From: Sphingomonas endophytica
Lineage (GTDB): Bacteria > Pseudomonadota > Alphaproteobacteria > Sphingomonadales > Sphingomonadaceae
NCBI RefSeq assembly: GCF_001476895.1
Contig: NZ_LDTB01000005.1
Coordinates: 1 to 36,920, forward strand
Direction: 5' to 3'
Length of the DNA stretch: 36,920 nt
In this document: positions 33,154-36,920 of the stretch, piece by piece
Position numbering within the stretch: the stretch's first letter is position 1
Layout of the letters: each line of letters starts with the position of its first letter
The notes under the pieces: generated by a model
Databases searched by the model: none
The model's input: only the letters and a program-made list of their open reading frames with translations
Told to the model about the DNA's origin: nothing
Position numbers and translations under genes: made by a program

Positions 33154-33699
33154 ATGATAAAGCAGCTTTCTACGATGGCATCTGCCGCAGCGCTGATGCT
33201 TAGCGCGCCCGCGAACGCGGCATTAATCGAAAGAAGCTTTGTGGTGACCGGATTTTATTCTTCCGGGCCACTTTCCACGCTCAACATCGCAATCAACATA
33301 TCCTTCGATAATTCGAAAGACATTGAAAGCACACGCAACGGATTTAGCGTTATTTCTGATTTACCCGATCACGATTTAAAGTATGCATACAGATCTCTAA
33401 ATGATCTCCTATTGATTGGAACCAATGTTAGCCCGGCTGCCGCCGAAGTAAGTAGCGCCAAGAACGACCTTGCTTTTTTGATATTCGGCGCATCGACAGC
33501 GTCCGCAAGACCCTCGTCAATCAGCTATTCCACATCTTCGGGCAAAATCTATAATTCTGGTAGCGTAAAACTTGTCAGCACGGATTTGACCTCGGCCGTT
33601 CCCGAACCCGCCACCTGGGCGATGATGATCCTCGGCTTCGGCATGGTCGGCGCTGCCGCGCGCCGTCGTCGTCAGCACGTCGGCGTCTCGTTCTCCTGA
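33154..33699 (+). CDS. AT-rich PEPxxWA-CTERM surface protein
   Basis: 181 residues. The signal peptide MIKQLSTMASAAALMLSAPA ends NAA. The body (about 25-145) is Ser/Asn-rich and beta-like with no known domain. The C-terminus is VPEPATWAMMILGFGMVGAA followed by an Arg cluster, the PEPxxWA-CTERM sorting signal that exosortase recognises. The body has clearly lower GC and different codons (ATA, TTA, AGA, TCT) than its neighbours, while the last 100 bp return to high GC and nearly match the tags of the genes at 34251, 35424 and 36080. This suggests a foreign body fused to a local tag. GGGGG lies before the ATG. Confidence 0.85.
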   Translation: MIKQLSTMASAAALMLSAPANAALIERSFVVTGFYSSGPLSTLNIAINISFDNSKDIESTRNGFSVISDLPDHDLKYAYRSLNDLLLIGTNVSPAAAEVSSAKNDLAFLIFGASTASARPSSISYSTSSGKIYNSGSVKLVSTDLTSAVPEPATWAMMILGFGMVGAAARRRRQHVGVSFS

Positions 33700-33702
33700 C
33701 CT

Positions 33703-33739
33703 GATCGCCATCGGTCCGTCGCGCGGGCCGATGGCGATC
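33703..33739 (+). terminator. 15-bp hairpin after the AT-rich PEP-CTERM gene
   Basis: GATCGCCATCGGTCC pairs with GGGCCGATGGCGATC (one T-G pair) around GTCGCGC. It starts 4 bp after the stop codon. No T-run follows, but the stem is long. Confidence 0.55.
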
Positions 33740-33768
33740 GCGCGTCCCATCACGTGGAGAGATTGGCC

Positions 33769-34161
33769 ATGACCAACATCGACATCATCAAGGCGCTGTA
33801 CGCCGGCTTCGCGGCGGGCGACATGCCCGCGATCCTCGCCGACATGGCGCCCGACATCGCCTGGACCGAGGCGGAGGGCTATCCCTATGCCGGCACCTTC
33901 CACGGGCCGCAGGCGATCGTCGACGGCGTGTTCATCCGGCTGGCGACCGAATGGGACGGCTATCAGGCGATCCCCGACCGCTATGTCGGCGAGGGCGACG
34001 ACGTGATCGCGCTCGGCCATTACAGCGGCACGTACAAGGCCACCGGCAAGGCGTTCCGCGCGCCGTTCGTCCATGCCTGGACGCTGCGGGGCGGCCGGAT
34101 CGTGCGCTTCGTCCAATATGTCGACACCGTGCTGGTGCAGCGCGCGCTTCAGGGCGACTGA
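33769..34161 (+). CDS. SnoaL/NTF2-like protein
   Basis: 130 residues from the ATG at 33769, which has GGAGAG at good distance; an in-frame GTG at 33754 overlaps that site. The pattern IIKALYAGFAAGDMPAILAD, then MAPDIAWTEAEG, IVDGVFIRLATEWDGY and HAWTLRGGRIVRFVQYVDTV is typical of SnoaL-like/NTF2-like folds (ketosteroid-isomerase-related). Many such proteins are small cytosolic enzymes or binding proteins of unknown substrate. There is no export signal, so it differs from its PEP-CTERM neighbours. Confidence 0.85.
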   Translation: MTNIDIIKALYAGFAAGDMPAILADMAPDIAWTEAEGYPYAGTFHGPQAIVDGVFIRLATEWDGYQAIPDRYVGEGDDVIALGHYSGTYKATGKAFRAPFVHAWTLRGGRIVRFVQYVDTVLVQRALQGD

Positions 34162-34250
34162 CCGCGCCGCGTCCGAAAACCGGCCATCGCCGCACAAGAC
34201 CGTCCCCCGCGTCGGGGGTCGATGAAGCAACACATTCGGGGGGAAATATC

Positions 34251-35390
34251 ATGAGGTTCATGCCCGTCGCGCTGGCCGCGACCCTGCTCGCCGCCGCGCC
34301 GGCCAGCGCGGCGAGCTACATCGTGACCGACCTGGGCGACCTGCCCGGCGGGTCCGCCGTCAGCATTGCCACCGGCATCAACGACGCCGGCCAGGTGGTG
34401 GGGTTCAGCAGCGCGGCGACGGGCTACCGCGCGTTCCTGTGGAGCGCCGCCACGGGCATGCGGGACCTGGGCGACCTGCCCGGCGGATATGACGCCAGCT
34501 CCGCCACGGGCATCAACGACGCCGGCCAGGTGGTGGGTACCAGCAGCGCGGCGACCGGCAGCCGCGGGTTCCTGTGGAGCGCCGCCACGGGGATGCGGGA
34601 CCTGGGCGACCTGCCGGGCGGGGGCGATTACAGCATTGCCAACGGCATCAACGACGCTGGCCAGATCGTGGGGTACAGCAGCACGGCGACGGGCACCCGC
34701 GCGTTCCTGTGGAGCGCCGCCACGGGCATGCAGAAGCTGGACGACCTGCCCGGCGGGGACGATCGCAGCTATGCCACCGGCATCAACGACGCCGGCCAGG
34801 TGGTGGGCACCAGCGCCGCGGCGACGGGCAACCGCGCGTTCCTGTGGAGCGCCACCGCGGGCATGCAGAAGCTGGACGACCTGCCCGGCGGACGCGATTA
34901 CAGCGCTGCCACCGGCATCAACGGCGCCGGCCAGGTGGTGGGTTCCAGCGACGCGGCGACCGGCACCCGCGCGTTCCTGTGGAGCGCCACCACGGGGATG
35001 CAGGACCTGGGCGACCTGCCCGGCGGACGCGACTACAGCTTTGCCAGCGGCATCAACGACGCCGGCCAGATCGTGGGCAACAGCGACGCGGCGACCGGCA
35101 CCCACGCGTTCCTGTGGAGCGCCACCGCCGGCATGCAGGACCTGAACGACCTGATCGACACGGCGGCGGGCTTCACCCTCGCCGAGGCGCGCGGCATCAA
35201 CGCCAGCGGCCAGATCGTGGGTTATGGCAGCAACGCCGCCGGCCAGAAGCGCGCCTTTCTGCTGACGCCGACCGCCGCGGCGGTGCCCGAACCCGCCACC
35301 TGGGCGATGATGCTCCTCGGCTTCGGCGTGGTCGGCGGGGCGATGCGACGTCGCGCGGCGGCCACCCCCACGACGGTCCGCATCGCCTGA
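34251..35390 (+). CDS. HAF-repeat PEPxxWA-CTERM protein
   Basis: 379 residues from the ATG at 34251 with a G-run ribosome binding site; longer frames extend wrongly through the previous gene. The signal peptide MRFMPVALAATLLAAAPASA is followed by six repeats of 45 residues with the pattern DLPGGxDYSxATGINDAGQV and an AFLWSA segment (HAF-like extracellular repeats), then one divergent repeat. Such repeats probably form a beta-propeller-like surface domain. It ends with VPEPATWAMMLLGFGVVGGA and Arg residues, the exosortase sorting tag. The repeat period is exactly 135 bp without indels, which suggests recent expansion or gene conversion. Confidence 0.9.
   Translation: MRFMPVALAATLLAAAPASAASYIVTDLGDLPGGSAVSIATGINDAGQVVGFSSAATGYRAFLWSAATGMRDLGDLPGGYDASSATGINDAGQVVGTSSAATGSRGFLWSAATGMRDLGDLPGGGDYSIANGINDAGQIVGYSSTATGTRAFLWSAATGMQKLDDLPGGDDRSYATGINDAGQVVGTSAAATGNRAFLWSATAGMQKLDDLPGGRDYSAATGINGAGQVVGSSDAATGTRAFLWSATTGMQDLGDLPGGRDYSFASGINDAGQIVGNSDAATGTHAFLWSATAGMQDLNDLIDTAAGFTLAEARGINASGQIVGYGSNAAGQKRAFLLTPTAAAVPEPATWAMMLLGFGVVGGAMRRRAAATPTTVRIA
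34338..35147 (+). repeat. Six tandem 135-bp coding repeats
   Basis: The GACCTGCC(C/G)GGCGG landmark occurs at 34338, 34473, 34608, 34743, 34878 and 35013; a diverged seventh copy (GACCTGATCG) is at 35148. All spacings are exactly 135 bp. Each unit encodes one HAF repeat. Confidence 0.9.
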
Positions 35391-35423
35391 CACGAACCCG
35401 TTCGATCCTTCAGGAGATATATC

Positions 35424-36047
35424 ATGAAGCTCATGCCCGTCGCGCTGGCCGCGACCCTGTCCATCGCCGCGCCCGCGCAGGCGGCGACGATCGTCGATAC
35501 CGGAACGCCGACCGGCGGAGGGTACACGATCGCGCTCAACCCCAAGCAGAAGCTCGCCGGGCGCTTCTCGCTGATGTCGGCCACCGTGTTGACCGACATC
35601 CAGGGTTACATCGGATCGTCCACCAATACGGAAATCCTCACGATCGCGATCAGCCGGGGGACCGACACTCCTGGCGACGTCCTCTATTCGGGCACGGTCA
35701 CTTCGGCGACGGCACCATCGTTCCAGGGCCTGAGCGGTCTGGACTGGATGCTGGATGCGGGAGACTATTGGGTATCGTTTGCGAGTTCCGGCTACAGTTT
35801 CATGGTTTCCGGCGCACCGCAGCCGCTGGCGCAAGGGGCCTATTGGACAGTGGATGCATGGCATCCCAAGGGGATCTGGGTTCCCCAGGACGGAAGCGCC
35901 AGTCCGATCGGCGTCCGCATGTCGGGCGTGGCGGCGGCCGTCCCCGAATCCGCCACCTGGGCGATGATGCTTCTCGGCTTCGGCATGGTCGGCGCTGCCG
36001 TGCGGCGTCGCGCGACGACGACGCGCGCGACGATCCGCATCGCCTGA
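35424..36047 (+). CDS. PEP-CTERM paralogue A with altered PES tag
   Basis: 207 residues. AGGAGA lies 8 nt before the ATG. The signal peptide is MKLMPVALAATLSIAAPAQA. The body (LAGRFSLMSATVLTDIQGYI, then LDWMLDAGDYWVSFASSG) is a beta-sandwich-like domain of unknown function and is paralogous to the next gene. The sorting tag reads VPESATWAMMLLGFGMVGAA: the second proline of PEP is serine. This may weaken recognition by exosortase, so the protein could stay in the inner membrane or be released differently. Confidence 0.88.
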   Translation: MKLMPVALAATLSIAAPAQAATIVDTGTPTGGGYTIALNPKQKLAGRFSLMSATVLTDIQGYIGSSTNTEILTIAISRGTDTPGDVLYSGTVTSATAPSFQGLSGLDWMLDAGDYWVSFASSGYSFMVSGAPQPLAQGAYWTVDAWHPKGIWVPQDGSASPIGVRMSGVAAAVPESATWAMMLLGFGMVGAAVRRRATTTRATIRIA

Positions 36048-36079
36048 CCCGACCCGCTCGATCCTTCAGGAGACATATC

Positions 36080-36685
36080 ATGAAGCTCATGCCCGTCGCG
36101 CTCGCCGCGACCCTGTCCATCGCCGCGCCGGCGCAGGCGGCGACGATCGTCGATACCGGAACGCCGACCCAGACATACACCGGGTCAGCGCTCGATAGCG
36201 ACCAGTCGCTTGCCGGGCGCTTCTCGCTGACGTCCGCCACCATGCTGACCGACATTCAGGGATACATACGTTCCTTTCGCAGTTCGGGGATCCTCACGAT
36301 CGCGATCAACCGGGGCGGCAACCTCCCTGGCAGCGTCCTGTATTCGGGTACGGTCGCCGCGACGCAGGGTACATCGTTTCAGGGCCTGAGCAATCTGAAC
36401 TGGATGCTGGATGCCGGCGACTATTGGGTGTCGTTCGCGAATTCCGGCTCCGGCATGATGTCGCGTGGTGCTCCCAACCCGCTGTCCGTGGCGGCGTACT
36501 GGAAACCGGGCCAAGGCTGGAACAGTATCTACGATCCCAGCAGGTCGATCGGCGTCCGCATTTCGGGCGTGCCGGCGGCGGTGCCCGAACCCGCCACCTG
36601 GGCGATGATGCTCCTCGGCTTCGGCATGGTCGGCGCTGCCGTGCGGCGTCGCCGTCCGGTCGTCGCGACGGTGCGGGTCGGGTAA
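36080..36685 (+). CDS. PEP-CTERM paralogue B
   Basis: 201 residues. It is a tandem duplicate of the previous gene: the leader (CCTTCAGGAGA), signal peptide and much of the body (LAGRFSLTSATMLTDIQGYI, LNWMLDAGDYWVSFANSG) match, while the region near residues 30-40 and 115-150 has diverged. The tag is intact (VPEPATWAMMLLGFGMVGAA, then RRRR). It is expected to be sorted by exosortase. The preceding gap of 32 bp holds only the ribosome binding site, so the pair is probably one operon. Confidence 0.88.
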   Translation: MKLMPVALAATLSIAAPAQAATIVDTGTPTQTYTGSALDSDQSLAGRFSLTSATMLTDIQGYIRSFRSSGILTIAINRGGNLPGSVLYSGTVAATQGTSFQGLSNLNWMLDAGDYWVSFANSGSGMMSRGAPNPLSVAAYWKPGQGWNSIYDPSRSIGVRISGVPAAVPEPATWAMMLLGFGMVGAAVRRRRPVVATVRVG

Positions 36686-36700
36686 CCGCGTCCGGCCGGG

Positions 36701-36715
36701 CGACGCGAAACGTCG
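36701..36715 (+). terminator. Weak hairpin after the last PEP-CTERM gene
   Basis: CGACG, loop CGAAA, CGTCG lies 16 bp after the stop codon. The stem is short and no T-run follows. The remainder to 36890 shows no gene I can support. Confidence 0.2.
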
Positions 36716-36891
36716 TCGGTCGATCGGCCGGCGGCGCTTCCGCCTTCGCCCGGGAACGCGGCGCGCCGCGCTGTCCTACACGCCCCCGCCCGCGGTATGG
36801 TCGCCGCCATGCCGCATCGCCGCCGCGCCCGCCCTGTCGCCGCTCGTTCCCGCGCGGCGCACGCGACGGGGCGTTTCCGATCCGCACGTGG

Positions 36892-36909
36892 TGTGAACTT
36901 TGTGAACTT
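36892..36909. repeat. Tandem TGTGAACTT repeat
   Basis: The 9-mer TGTGAACTT occurs twice without a gap, in an otherwise very GC-rich stretch at the window end. It may be a binding site for a regulator of a gene beyond the window. Confidence 0.4.
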
Positions 36910-36920
36910 CCGCGCGCCCG

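Overview
The window looks like a chromosomal segment of a high-GC alphaproteobacterium of the Sphingomonas type. This rests on PEPxxWA-CTERM sorting tags, two large TonB-dependent receptors, several secreted proteins without N-terminal signal peptides but with RTX repeats, an FeS-type photolyase, and GTCACCCCGGC..GCCGGGGT palindromic repeats. I see no rRNA, tRNA, transposase, integrase, phage gene or CRISPR array. All assignments come from reading the sequence; no database search was made.

Layout. 1-68: 5' end of an exported protein gene leaving the window. 236-2959: a large extracellular nuclease, facing a TPR/TonB-C-like exported protein (2997-4235) across a shared hairpin. 4369-4790: a WGR-domain protein and a 28-residue membrane peptide, facing a lipoprotein of unknown function (4850-5821) across a perfect 19-bp hairpin. 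6021-7187: a RES/Xre-type toxin-antitoxin pair with a 28-bp dyad operator over its promoter. 7245-9206 and 9205-9687: a second TPR/TonB-C-like protein and a thioredoxin-like protein, diverging with overlapping start codons. 9814-11382: a (6-4) photolyase of the FeS-BCP type. 11495-14269: a small exported protein and an RTX serralysin, probably one operon. 14594-17647: a TonB-dependent receptor. 17695-18252: an RlpA-like lipoprotein. 18539-21799: a giant subtilisin with P-domain and RTX repeats.

22348-31332 looks like a glycan-use locus: an Oar-like TonB receptor, a palindromic repeat array, a GH144-like Tat lipoprotein (candidate endo-beta-1,2-glucanase) overlapping a STAS-like protein by 4 nt, and, divergently, a GH3 beta-glucosidase. 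Between the receptor and the GH3 gene lies an unannotated 30-residue hydrophobic peptide gene with hairpins on both sides. An AraC-family regulator with repeated half-sites upstream follows at 31781-32785.

33154-36685 is a cluster of PEPxxWA-CTERM proteins: an AT-rich one, a HAF-repeat protein with six exact 135-bp units, and a tandem pair. Their export and sorting modules are nearly identical in DNA although the bodies differ. A SnoaL-like protein sits among them.

Taken together the region serves the cell surface and exterior: secreted nuclease and proteases, receptors that take up products, and anchored surface proteins. The least explained items are the 30-aa peptide with its hairpins, the modular PEP-CTERM tags (one with PEP changed to PES), the small gene coupled to the serralysin, and a TGTTGCA motif seen upstream of several genes for secreted or surface proteins.
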